From: Bacteroidota bacterium
Lineage (GTDB): Bacteria > Bacteroidota > Bacteroidia > B-17B0 > Aurantibacillaceae
Direction of reading: 5' to 3'
Assembly (NCBI GenBank): GCA_013298715.1
Contig: JAAFIQ010000001.1
Coordinates: 124,001 to 188,000 of the forward strand
Length of the DNA stretch: 64,000 nt
In this document: positions 26,579 through 35,812 of the stretch, piece after piece
Layout: the number at the start of each line of letters is the position of its first letter
How positions within the stretch are numbered: position 1 is the stretch's first letter
Notes under the pieces: model-generated
Database searches by the model: none
Told to the model about the DNA's origin: nothing
Seen by the model: the letters and a program-made list of their open reading frames with translations, nothing else
Program-made: the position numbers and the translations under genes

Positions 26579-27196
26579 TTATTCAACACGCTTTATTGTA
26601 CAGCCAATAGATTTTGTTTCTTGCAAACTTGGTGTACCACCTTTAATCAACGCATTCAATGCATCTTTTAAATAATTTGCTTTTACTGCGCCTGCATCTT
26701 TTACATTATCATCAATAGCCCCTTTATAAATAAGTGAAGTACTGTTAAATAAAAAACACTGTGGCGTGCGTGTGGCCCCAAAAGCATTTGCCACACTACT
26801 TTTTACATCTACAACATAATTGCAATTTAAATTTTGTGCATTATAATATTTTACCATCTCATCAAAACTATCGTCTTCTGAACGTTGGGCCTCGTTGCTG
26901 TTTATTAATATACAACCAATTTCATTTTTACTACAAAATTCGGCTGCTTCTTTTATACGCAATTCACTTAACTTTACATACGGACAAGTATTGCAACTAA
27001 AAATAACCAACAAACCTTTAGCTTTTTTTGCATCGTTTAAACTCACCTCTTTTCCAGAAACATCTTTCATTTTAAGGTTAGCTTCGGGTAAAGGAGCATT
27101 AAGCCCTAATTCGTTTATTGGTTTAAAAAATACAAACGAAAGCATTACCAAACAAACAGGTATAAGCACAAAAGACAATGATAAAATTCTTTTCAT
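26579..27196 (-). CDS. Thioredoxin-fold redoxin (AhpC/TSA-like), exported
   Basis: The 205-aa protein has an N-terminal hydrophobic segment (about residues 6-24) that acts as a signal or anchor, then a redoxin domain. The CxxC motif is SCNTCPYVK (about residues 68-76), followed by INSNEAQR and RTPQCFLF. The cis-proline site TPQ is in the family's usual place. Homologues are annotated as thioredoxin family or redoxin proteins. It may reduce periplasmic disulfides or peroxides; substrate unknown. It is a single-gene unit, transcribed opposite to the T9SS gene at 27442. Confidence 0.82.
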   Translation of the reverse strand: MKRILSLSFVLIPVCLVMLSFVFFKPINELGLNAPLPEANLKMKDVSGKEVSLNDAKKAKGLLVIFSCNTCPYVKLSELRIKEAAEFCSKNEIGCILINSNEAQRSEDDSFDEMVKYYNAQNLNCNYVVDVKSSVANAFGATRTPQCFLFNSTSLIYKGAIDDNVKDAGAVKANYLKDALNALIKGGTPSLQETKSIGCTIKRVE

Positions 27197-27441
27197 AAAT
27201 GTTAAAATTAAAATTAACTTTCTACGAAATTAAACTAAAAAAACATAAACTCATACTAAGTTTTTGTTAATATCGACAAAATTAGATACAAAGTCTGCTC
27301 ATTTTATTAACGTTTTCTTAATTATTTATAGAACTAAAAAAAACAAATTTGGCTTAAATTTGGAGTTTCAAAATTAATTGTGAAATCCTTGACGGTTTTT
27401 AACCTGAAACCATAGTTAATTAAAATTTAAAAATATATAAA

Positions 27442-28503
27442 ATGAGAAAGCTAGGATTATGCATTCTGATTTTAATTCTTAACGCAAAACTTGAAGGGCA
27501 AATTTCAAGCTCGGGATGTAATTTAAACGGTGGCATGAGTTTAGGTAATCTTTGTAACAATGGTTGCTTATCGGGCTGCGATTTAACTGCATACAACCCC
27601 TTCGGAACCCCGCAGTGTAATGGGACTCAAATTACCGGCGACTGCTCTCCTGCCCAAACAATTAGTACCTCATACACAATACCAGCAGGCTGTACAGCAA
27701 ATGGCACTGCTGAATTTAGGCCTAGAATAGGTTGTGGGTCATCTGGTGCAGATGCTGGAGACTTTTTGCAAGTATCTGGCACTGGAGGAACTTCTACTGG
27801 ACTACCTTATAATCAAGTTGGCGCAAGTAACGCAAATTTAACTTCAACATTTACAAAAACCGGTGGTACTTTATTGATAACATGTATCGCGAACAGAAGA
27901 GATGAAATTGTAACTTGGACTATAACACTTAGTGGCACATGCGGTCCAAACTGTAATCAAGTATTACCTATAACTCTTACCGAGTTTAATGCAATTCCAA
28001 ATGAAGGTTATATAAACCTAAAATGGTTCATAGCTACAGAATACAATGTAGAAAGTTATACCGTGGAGAAAAGTACCGATGGTTTAAATTTTAAAGAAGT
28101 TGCTACTGTAAAATCAATAGCAGCGGAAGCGGGTGGGAATAATTTAGCGTATAGCGCTTCAGATTATTCGCCTGAAAACGGCATTAATTATTACAGATTA
28201 AGCCATAAAGAAAAAAGTGGTGAAATAATTTATAGCAAAACCATATTACTAAACTACAATCAAAAATCAAACCAAAAAGTATGGGTAAATCAAACAGAAA
28301 GCGATGTAATTATTAGTTACGAAAATTATTTTAAAGCAAAACAATTTTATTTATGTGACGCAAATGGTAAAATAATAAAACCATTTGTAAGCAATATTGA
28401 TGTAAATTACACAATTATAAACAAAAACACACTCCCAAAAGGTCTTTACGTACTTAGATCTAACGAAGGAAATATGGTTCCACAAAAAATTTTAATTAAT
28501 TAA
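27442..28503 (+). CDS. Secreted T9SS cargo protein with C-terminal type A-like sorting domain
   Basis: The 353-aa protein begins with a signal peptide (LGLCILILILNAKLEGQ). Its N-terminal half is rich in glycine, serine and cysteine (SSSGCNLNG, GCLSGCDLT, CGPNCNQ), so disulfides are likely. From residue 175 a segment LPITLTEFNA begins the fibronectin-like region that precedes T9SS sorting signals. The C-terminus GLYVL plus QKILIN fits a short type A sorting domain. The protein should cross the outer membrane by T9SS and stay on the surface or be released. The next gene starts 1 bp downstream, so the two form an operon. Function unknown. Confidence 0.75.
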   Translation: MRKLGLCILILILNAKLEGQISSSGCNLNGGMSLGNLCNNGCLSGCDLTAYNPFGTPQCNGTQITGDCSPAQTISTSYTIPAGCTANGTAEFRPRIGCGSSGADAGDFLQVSGTGGTSTGLPYNQVGASNANLTSTFTKTGGTLLITCIANRRDEIVTWTITLSGTCGPNCNQVLPITLTEFNAIPNEGYINLKWFIATEYNVESYTVEKSTDGLNFKEVATVKSIAAEAGGNNLAYSASDYSPENGINYYRLSHKEKSGEIIYSKTILLNYNQKSNQKVWVNQTESDVIISYENYFKAKQFYLCDANGKIIKPFVSNIDVNYTIINKNTLPKGLYVLRSNEGNMVPQKILIN

Positions 28504-28504
28504 T

Positions 28505-31042
28505 ATGAAAAAAATTATTTTACTTTTTATACTTTACATTTCAACCTTACTAAAAACGAATGCTCAATGTTTTGAAATACAAAGTATTTTGGTTGATGCG
28601 TGTGATGGAGGAAACGAAGGTCAGAATGAAATGGTAACTTTTTCTGTTGGAGCTACTCCATTAAATGTTGCCGATTTAACGTGCGCATGGCCAAATACTA
28701 TGAACCCTTGGTTAGGAATTTGTCAAAATACGCTTACTGCCGCCATTATTTCTTCAATTAACTCAAGCATTACAGCTTGTGGTTTATTACAAGAACCTGT
28801 AGGTGGGGTATTACCTGCCAACAGTAAAGTGCTTCTTATTACAAGTACTGCTATGAATCCATCAGCACAAAGCTTCGCAAATCTTTCTGAAACTTTAACT
28901 GTTATTTTTCAATGTCCTGGAAATACTTCAGGTCATTTTGCAAATTTTAATTCGAGTACAACACCTTCTGTAGCTTTAAGAACATTAACAATGACCTTTA
29001 GTAATCCTTCTAATTGCAATGATGCCGTAACGTATAGCAGAAATCAACTTTTAAATGCCTCACAAGTTCCAGGTGCAGGAGACGGAGGTGCAGTAAACTT
29101 TGACGCTGCTGGAACTCCTACTTACGTAAATTCAGGCTGCGCAGTACCAGTGCAACCACTAAACATTTCAGTAAATACTTCGAGTCTTAATTGCCAAGGT
29201 TCGGCTATCACCTTAACTTCTAATGTTACAGGAGGGGCTTACAGTTTTATTTCATGGACAGGAGGAAACGGTACATTTTCAAATACCACTACAACCATTA
29301 CATTAAACACCTACACGCCTAGTCTTGGAGAATCAGGAGTAGTTACCTTATCTGCTACAGCCTCTAGAACCTGCGCTGGAGGAGGACAAACCGCTAACAC
29401 TATTTATACAATCGCAATTACTCCCAATCCCACTTTAAGTATTAACACCAATTCATTTAACATTTGTGGTCCACAAAACGCAACATTTGTGGCGAGTAGT
29501 AACTCTGCAAATTCTTTTACTTGGAGCACAGGCGCTACAACCAGTTCTGTTTCTGTTTCACCCACAAGCACAACAGTCTACAGCGTTAGCGCCTCTAATG
29601 TTTGTGGTGTATCAGCTCCACTTACGGTTACAGTAAATGCAACACCTTTAAACACATTAAGTATTACTAGCACAACAACAAGTTTATGTGCCGGTACTTC
29701 TGCCACAATTACGGCAAGTTCTGCAACTGGCAATTATAACTGGAATACAGGAGCCACAACGAATTCAATTGTTGTAACACCAACTGCTACTACATTATAC
29801 AGTTTAACATCTACGGGTTGCAATACTGTAAGCGCACTACAAACCATAACAATTATTCCAAACCCAACTTTAACTTTAAACACCAACTCATTCAATATCT
29901 GCGGCTCACAAAACGCTACCATTACCGCACTTAGCAGCACTGGTAATTACACTTGGAGTAATGGTACAAACACAAGCAGCATTGTTACAAATGTAGCTGG
30001 TATATATACCGTTTCTACTTCTAATTCCTGCACAAATATTGCAAGAACAGCAACTGTAATAGTTGGAGCAGCTCCTCAAATTAATTTAACAAGCACATCG
30101 CCCTCTATTTGTGCAGGTCAAACCGCAACCATAACGCTCTCTGGCAGCACAGGAACAATAAATTGGAATACAGGCGAAACCACAAGCGCTATTACCGTTA
30201 CCAACAGTAGCGTATATACCGCAACTTTAACAAACAATTGCGGAACTACTTCAAGCGTAATTACTATAGGCTCAATAGCTTTACCAGCAATTGCAATTAC
30301 ACCCTCATCTACTCTTTTTTGTGTAGGAGAAACTGCCACTTTATCTACTTCTGCGGTTCCATTAACGTATAGTTTAAATTGGTCTGGTCCGGGCATTACA
30401 CCGCCAATTAACACCAATACCTTGCAAGTAGCAAGCGGTGGCATTTACACACTTAGCGCTACTGATGCGGTATCTGGCTGTTCGGCTAGTTTTACAACAC
30501 AAGTTAATACAATACAAATAAATCCATTTTTTATTAGTAATCCTACAACGGGTTCAGCGCCACTAAATGTAAATTTCAACAATCAAACAACTGGTGCTAA
30601 TCAATACAATTGGAATTTAGGTAACGGCAATACAGATAATAATTTTAATTCGAGTGCAATTTACAATACTCCCGGAATCTATACAGTTGCGCTTGCTGCA
30701 AATCAAGACAATCTGTGTGCAAAAACGTATACTTTTGAAATTACAGTTACACAAGGCTTAGGCGAAGTGCCAGAAGTTTTTACACCGAACGGCGATAATT
30801 TTAACGATTTTTTTGTAGTAAAAGGTCTGGAAAATTATACCAACAATGAATTGCAAATTTTTAACCGTTGGGGCAACTTAGTTTATACAAAAAAATCGTA
30901 TAAAAATGATTGGAATGGTATGCCAAACGCTCCTGGCAAAACTGGAACAAGCAAGTTGCCAGCCGGTACTTATTACGTAATTTTAAATTATGGCGATGAG
31001 AAACTGCCAGTTTACAAAGGCTTTGTTCAGTTAGCCTATTAA
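28505..31042 (+). CDS. T9SS type B cargo protein with Ig-like repeats and PKD domain
   Basis: This 845-aa protein has a signal peptide, then an N-terminal module opening CFEIQSILVDACDGG that I recognise from many Bacteroidota surface proteins. Four or more Ig-like repeats of about 60-75 residues follow, each with a C-x-G-x-x-A-T-x-T type start and an NTGATT-like turn. Next is a PKD-like domain (VNFNNQTTGANQYNWNLG), then a type B ('gliding motility-associated') C-terminal domain: VFTPNGDNFNDFF and FNRWGNLVY. It is predicted to be exported by T9SS to the cell surface. Adhesion or gliding is possible but not shown. Confidence 0.85.
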   Translation: MKKIILLFILYISTLLKTNAQCFEIQSILVDACDGGNEGQNEMVTFSVGATPLNVADLTCAWPNTMNPWLGICQNTLTAAIISSINSSITACGLLQEPVGGVLPANSKVLLITSTAMNPSAQSFANLSETLTVIFQCPGNTSGHFANFNSSTTPSVALRTLTMTFSNPSNCNDAVTYSRNQLLNASQVPGAGDGGAVNFDAAGTPTYVNSGCAVPVQPLNISVNTSSLNCQGSAITLTSNVTGGAYSFISWTGGNGTFSNTTTTITLNTYTPSLGESGVVTLSATASRTCAGGGQTANTIYTIAITPNPTLSINTNSFNICGPQNATFVASSNSANSFTWSTGATTSSVSVSPTSTTVYSVSASNVCGVSAPLTVTVNATPLNTLSITSTTTSLCAGTSATITASSATGNYNWNTGATTNSIVVTPTATTLYSLTSTGCNTVSALQTITIIPNPTLTLNTNSFNICGSQNATITALSSTGNYTWSNGTNTSSIVTNVAGIYTVSTSNSCTNIARTATVIVGAAPQINLTSTSPSICAGQTATITLSGSTGTINWNTGETTSAITVTNSSVYTATLTNNCGTTSSVITIGSIALPAIAITPSSTLFCVGETATLSTSAVPLTYSLNWSGPGITPPINTNTLQVASGGIYTLSATDAVSGCSASFTTQVNTIQINPFFISNPTTGSAPLNVNFNNQTTGANQYNWNLGNGNTDNNFNSSAIYNTPGIYTVALAANQDNLCAKTYTFEITVTQGLGEVPEVFTPNGDNFNDFFVVKGLENYTNNELQIFNRWGNLVYTKKSYKNDWNGMPNAPGKTGTSKLPAGTYYVILNYGDEKLPVYKGFVQLAY
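29424..29925 (+). repeat. Internal DNA-level duplication inside the Ig-like repeat region
   Basis: A block at about 29424-29488 recurs at about 29858-29925, roughly 434 bp later. In translation the copies are LSINTNSFNICGPQNAT and LTLNTNSFNICGSQNAT. They are the most alike of the Ig-like repeats and suggest a recent internal duplication or gene conversion. Confidence 0.6.
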
Positions 31043-31109
31043 AAACGCACTGTTAAAACTCTGTTACTTTTTCTAATTTTTGAGTTGTATTATTTACCAA
31101 TTTAGTTAG

Positions 31110-33692
31110 GTGGATACTACACAACCTGAAATAAAAAAACCCTTCTACAAAAAAATAGTAAAATTTATTTTGTGGTTATTTATTTGCTTTGTTTTACTAC
31201 TTGGCATTGGGGTAGGTTTGGTTGTAATTTATGAAGATGAAATTAAAGCATCTATAATTAAAGAATTAAACAAAAACTTAAATGCCGAAGTAAGAATCAA
31301 TCCTGAAAATATTGATGTAACCTTAATTTCTACCTTTCCGCATTGCAGTTTATTATTTAAAAATGTGTTAATGTTAGAGGCAACAAAAAACAAACAGAAA
31401 GACACTTTACTTTTCACAAAAGAATTAAATTTATTTTTTAACGCAAAAAATATTTACGACAAAAAATACTCTATCAAAAAAATTAAGCTAAGTCAATCAA
31501 AAGTTTTTATAAAAGAATACAAAAACGGTACAAATAATTATACGTTTTGGAAATCATCATCAACCGCTCAAAAAAACGATAGTCTTTCCTTCCAACTCGA
31601 AAGTATTTTGGTTGACGATTGCAGTTTCAGCTATTCTAATCAACAGTCAAAAATAAAATCGCAATTACATTTTAGAACTATTGATTTTGCAGGAATGTTT
31701 GGCGCTTCTAATTACGATTTACAAACCAACACCAATTTTGAATTAAAATTTTTAACCCAAAACAAAAAAAGTATTCTTAAAAATAAAAATTGCACCGCAA
31801 ACATAAATTTACAAGTAGATAACAATTACTACAAATTAAAGAACGTAGTATTTACCTTAAATAAAATGCAGTTTGATTTAAGTGGCATGTTTAACTACAA
31901 AGATTCGCTAACACAAGCAAATATTAACTTTAAAGGCACCGAATTAGATATAGCCTCAGTACTTTCGCTACTGCCCGATAAACACAAAGAAAAAATTAAC
32001 GATTACAAAAGCGAAGGCAATTTTTATGTTTCAGGAAACTATGATTATGTTAATTCTAAAAACAAAAATTTAACCATGAATTTTGGGATAAAAAATTCAA
32101 CAGTAAATTATACGCCAAAAAATATTTCGTTAACAGAATTAAATTTACAAGGCGAACTACTCATTGCGAATAATCAAAATTACCTTAAATTAAAAAACAT
32201 TAGTGCCAATCTCCTTGGAGATAAGTTAAATGGCGATTTTGAGTTGACTAATTTTGATGATCCTTATGTGAAAACAAAACTTCAAACCGAAGTTAATCTA
32301 GAAAATGTAAATAATTTTTGGCCAATAGATACGATAAAAAATATTTCAGGTAAAATAAAAATTAACAGCAACTTAGAAGGAAAAATTGAACAGATAAAAA
32401 ACAATATTGCTTCAACTAATGTAAACTTAAGCCTTGATGCGGCAATTGTAAACTTAAAAGTACTTTTTATTAAAAGTAAAGATACGTTGTCTATTAAAAC
32501 TTGCGATTTGCTTGCATTAGACAGAGACATCACCATAAAAAATTTATCTTTTACAAAAAGAAAATCAGATTTATTAATTAACGGCAAAATGCCAAAACTA
32601 TTTAATTACATAACAAACAAAAACTCTGAATTAATGATTGAAGGTGATTTGCAAAGCAATAAAATTTATTTAAACGATTTTATAGAAACCGCAAACACTA
32701 GTGCTGCTTCATCATCAGTACAACTAATTCCAGGGAATATTGATTTAAAATTAACCACAACTATTAAAAATTTTTATTACAAGAAGTTTGAAGCCACTAA
32801 TATTACTGGCGAATTAGGTATCAAAAACAAAAAAGCAATTTTAACCGATTTAAAATTTAATACCCTACAAGGCGAAGCCACTGCAGATATTTTTGCTGAT
32901 AACACAAAATCTGAAGTTGATATTGTTCTACAAAGCAATTTTAAATCCATAAATACACAACAACTTTTTACTGCTTTCGAAAACTTTGGTCAAACTACAT
33001 TGCAAGATAAAAACATAAAAGGTTACATAACTAGCTCTTTAAATTTAAAAACAAAACTTCATCCAAATTTAGTTCTAAATGAAAAAACAATTGAGGCTGA
33101 ATGTGACTTATTAATTAATCGTGGCGAATTAATTGATTTTAAACCATTGCTTAGTCTGGCAAAATTTGTTGACATTAGTGAATTACTGCGCATAAAATTT
33201 TCTACCCTACAAAGTAAGATAAGTATAGCAAACAGCGCTATTACTTTTCCTAAAACAGAAATAAACAATTCAGCGCTTAATATAATTTCTAGTGGCACGC
33301 ATTGGTTTAATAATAACATTGACTACCATTTACAACTTAAAATTAGCGAATTACTCGCAAAAAAAAATAAACCAAACAACGAGTTTGGACCAATTGAAAA
33401 TGATAAGGAAAATAAACGTTGTGCCTTTATACTTATGACCGGAACTATTGATAATCCAATAATTAAGTACGATAGAAAAGGCTTGAAAGAAAAAATTAAA
33501 ACCGATATTAAAGAAGAAAAACAAAATTTAAAAAACATTTTAAAAGAAGAATTTAATTTCTTTAAAAAAGACAGTACCAAACAAACTACAAACAAAGCCA
33601 ATCAGCATTTTGAGTTACAAAAACCAAACAATAAATCGAACAAAAAACCGTTAGAACAGAAACAAGAAAAAGTAGATGACGATGATTTTTAA
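31110..33692 (+). CDS. AsmA-like envelope protein
   Basis: The 860-aa protein has one N-terminal membrane segment (about residues 15-38, FILWLFICFVLLLGIGVGLVV) followed by a long beta-rich periplasmic part. The segment after the anchor, LNKNLNAEVRINPENIDVTLISTFPHCSLLFKNV, has the typical AsmA/TamB-type opening, with E-V-x-I-x-P and F-P-x-x-S-L. The C-terminal region (from about SELLRIKFSTLQS) matches the AsmA C-terminal repeat. The tail is charged and of low complexity. AsmA-like proteins are bridge-like lipid transport or outer-membrane assembly factors. It starts with GTG at 31110, and no ATG precedes the hydrophobic anchor. Confidence 0.82.
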   Translation: MDTTQPEIKKPFYKKIVKFILWLFICFVLLLGIGVGLVVIYEDEIKASIIKELNKNLNAEVRINPENIDVTLISTFPHCSLLFKNVLMLEATKNKQKDTLLFTKELNLFFNAKNIYDKKYSIKKIKLSQSKVFIKEYKNGTNNYTFWKSSSTAQKNDSLSFQLESILVDDCSFSYSNQQSKIKSQLHFRTIDFAGMFGASNYDLQTNTNFELKFLTQNKKSILKNKNCTANINLQVDNNYYKLKNVVFTLNKMQFDLSGMFNYKDSLTQANINFKGTELDIASVLSLLPDKHKEKINDYKSEGNFYVSGNYDYVNSKNKNLTMNFGIKNSTVNYTPKNISLTELNLQGELLIANNQNYLKLKNISANLLGDKLNGDFELTNFDDPYVKTKLQTEVNLENVNNFWPIDTIKNISGKIKINSNLEGKIEQIKNNIASTNVNLSLDAAIVNLKVLFIKSKDTLSIKTCDLLALDRDITIKNLSFTKRKSDLLINGKMPKLFNYITNKNSELMIEGDLQSNKIYLNDFIETANTSAASSSVQLIPGNIDLKLTTTIKNFYYKKFEATNITGELGIKNKKAILTDLKFNTLQGEATADIFADNTKSEVDIVLQSNFKSINTQQLFTAFENFGQTTLQDKNIKGYITSSLNLKTKLHPNLVLNEKTIEAECDLLINRGELIDFKPLLSLAKFVDISELLRIKFSTLQSKISIANSAITFPKTEINNSALNIISSGTHWFNNNIDYHLQLKISELLAKKNKPNNEFGPIENDKENKRCAFILMTGTIDNPIIKYDRKGLKEKIKTDIKEEKQNLKNILKEEFNFFKKDSTKQTTNKANQHFELQKPNNKSNKKPLEQKQEKVDDDDF

Positions 33693-34042
33693 AGTTATAA
33701 ACATTGAACGATTCGATTAGTTTGCGAAAATCATTCTCAATAATACTATATTAAACCACTAACTAAAGATGCTTGTAAATTATTATTGAGTATAACTACA
33801 CACAGGTGCGGCAGCGACTGGCGATTTGGTGTGAACCCAGACTTTTTTCCGCCGAGCAGGGCAGACTGTGCGAAAAAAAAGGCAGGGTTGGCAAATCGCC
33901 TTGATTTTTTGTTTCTTTTTCATCAAGGAAAAAGAAATTAAAAAAATTCCATTTTCTAAATAAATCATCTATCACTTTTTAAGTTTGTTTTTAATTTTCA
34001 ACAATAAAAATCAGTTTAATTTTCTTAGCTTAGTAAAACTTT
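33693..34042. other. Gene-free stretch between the AsmA-like and kinase genes
   Basis: The 350 bp hold no supportable gene. They contain copy B of the two-hairpin element (33820-33937) and AT-rich flanks. A predicted minus-strand frame across it (33783-33968) is rejected. The local G+C content of 33801-33900 is well above the surrounding sequence. Confidence 0.7.
33820..33937. repeat. Structured intergenic element, copy B
   Basis: The main hairpin has an outer arm GGCGATTTG (33820-33828) pairing with CAAATCGCC (33892-33900). Inside are AACCC (33834-33838) with GGGTT (33885-33889), and CTTTTTT (33842-33848) with AAAAAAG (33875-33881). Then comes CTTGATTTTTT and a second perfect 10-bp hairpin, TTTCTTTTTC (33912-33921) with GAAAAAGAAA (33928-33937), loop ATCAAG. 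Layout and linker match copy A at 26050-26256. Confidence 0.7.
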
Positions 34043-35545
34043 ATGAACATTTACCATAAAAAACAACAATGGAAACTATTTTTAGCGCTATTCGCTATCA
34101 TTATTGTTGCTTTATCTTTATGGTACACCAACGATTTGGTAAAACGTATAGCATCTGAAGAACGTCAAAAAGCAAAGCTCTGGGCTGAGGCAGTGCAAAA
34201 AAAAGCCAAGCTTGTTAAGTTTACCAATGAATTATTTGAGAAAATAAAATCTGAAGAGCGCAAAAAAGCGGAGTTGTACGCTCAAGCTACACGCCAATTA
34301 AACAGCGATTTGCAAGACATTAATTTTGTTTTAAAAGTGTTGCAAGAAAATACAACTGTACCTGTAATTCTTACAAATGAAAAAGATGAAATTCTAATTT
34401 CAAGAAATTTAGATTCAACAAAGGAAAAAGATAAATCCTATTTAAAAGAACAATTGTCGTTAATGAAAAATTTGTATCCTCCAGTTGAAATTGAGGTGTA
34501 TAATGGAATAAAACAACGCTTATACCATAAAGATAGCAAGGTATTTACAAATATTAAATTGGTTTTTGATAGTTTAATAAAATCGTTTATTAGCGAGGTA
34601 GCAGTAAACTCAGCGGGTGTGCCAGTTGTATTTATAAATCATGATCAAGATAGTGTAATAGAATCGGGTAAAATAGACCCTCAAGAAATCAGTACACCAG
34701 TACAATTAAAAAACAAATTAAAAGAACTTTCTTCTCAAAATCCACCAATAGAAATTGATTTAGGCTCTGGACAAACCAATTACATTTTTTATGCAGAAAG
34801 TGATTTACTTACGCAACTAAAATTTTATCCCTATGTACAATTTGGCGTCATCGGATTTTTTTTACTAATTGCCTATTTGTTATTTAGCACTGCGCGCAAA
34901 GCAGAGCAAGATCAGGTTTGGGTAGGCATGAGTAAAGAAACAGCGCATCAACTCGGCACACCTTTATCTTCGCTTATGGCTTGGAACGAACATTTAAAAA
35001 GTATTAATGTAGATGAAAGTGTGGTAAATGAAATGCAGCACGATATAAAACGCTTACACACAATAACGGATAGATTTAGTAAAATTGGTTCGCAACCAAC
35101 CTTGGTTTCAGAAAACATAAGTACGGTTTTAACCAACGCCATAAATTATTTAAAAAATAGAACTTCGCGCAACGTTAGTTACCATTTGCAATTGCCAGAA
35201 GCAGAAGTTAACGCGCAATTATGTGTGCCACTTTTTGAATGGGTAATTGAAAATATTTGTAAAAACGCAGTAGATGCCATGGATGGTAAAGGAAGCATTA
35301 CAATTTCTTTAAAAGAAATTCCAGAATACATTTACATAAACATAACCGATACTGGAAAAGGAATTTCAAAATCAAAATTTAAAACCGTGTTTGAGCCTGG
35401 CTTTACTACCAAAACCCGCGGTTGGGGCTTAGGTTTGAGTTTATGTAAACGTATTATAGAAAATTACCATCAAGGAAAAATTTACGTACTAAATAGTGAA
35501 GCTAATGTTGGTACTACTTTTAGAATTGAAATTAAACGTGGGTGA
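34043..35545 (+). CDS. Membrane-bound sensor histidine kinase with duplicated sensor region
   Basis: The 500-aa protein has two membrane segments (about residues 11-28 and 265-281) enclosing a sensor region, then HisKA and HATPase domains. The phospho-accepting histidine is H302 in ETAHQLGTPLSS. The N box has ENICKNAVDAMDG, and the G boxes are DTGKGIS and GWGLGLSLCK. The sensor region begins with a repeated coiled-coil motif (SEERQKAKLWAEA, SEERKKAELYAQA). Two similar segments then start VPVILTNEKDE and VPVVFINHDQD and each end in a PP-x-EI motif. No response regulator lies next to it, so it is an orphan kinase. Confidence 0.87.
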   Translation: MNIYHKKQQWKLFLALFAIIIVALSLWYTNDLVKRIASEERQKAKLWAEAVQKKAKLVKFTNELFEKIKSEERKKAELYAQATRQLNSDLQDINFVLKVLQENTTVPVILTNEKDEILISRNLDSTKEKDKSYLKEQLSLMKNLYPPVEIEVYNGIKQRLYHKDSKVFTNIKLVFDSLIKSFISEVAVNSAGVPVVFINHDQDSVIESGKIDPQEISTPVQLKNKLKELSSQNPPIEIDLGSGQTNYIFYAESDLLTQLKFYPYVQFGVIGFFLLIAYLLFSTARKAEQDQVWVGMSKETAHQLGTPLSSLMAWNEHLKSINVDESVVNEMQHDIKRLHTITDRFSKIGSQPTLVSENISTVLTNAINYLKNRTSRNVSYHLQLPEAEVNAQLCVPLFEWVIENICKNAVDAMDGKGSITISLKEIPEYIYINITDTGKGISKSKFKTVFEPGFTTKTRGWGLGLSLCKRIIENYHQGKIYVLNSEANVGTTFRIEIKRG

Positions 35546-35587
35546 GTTTATAACTCAGAAAAAACTATTGATTAATTCTTGATGATA

Positions 35588-35743
35588 CTTCTCGATACGC
35601 TTTTCTACATTGTTTTCACTACAAAGAAAAGCTACTCGAAGGGACTACGAAAATGAGGAATTATAACATTAGTCGCTTCGAGTAAATTTTTTTAGTAGAT
35701 GTGTATGCTACAACTGCCTATTTAAAAAAATTGTATCGAGAAG
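35588..35743. repeat. Nested inverted repeat downstream of the sensor kinase gene
   Basis: Outer arms CTTCTCGATAC (35588-35598) and GTATCGAGAAG (35733-35743) are perfect 11-bp complements. Inside, ACTCGAAG (35634-35641) and CTTCGAGT (35676-35683) form a second 8-bp pair. The 156-bp element sits in the 267-bp gap between the stops of the kinase and der genes. It could be a small MITE-like element or a bidirectional terminator. Target-site duplications are not evident. Confidence 0.6.
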
Positions 35744-35812
35744 GGAATATAGATAAATCCTTGTTTCCTCTTAGCTCTTAAACAAATGAACTACTTACAA
35801 TTTGTATTAGCA

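Noticed and set aside
33783-33968. Predicted minus-strand frame of 61 codons over copy B
   Set aside because: It lies inside the hairpin element; composition reflects the G+C-rich stem, not a gene.
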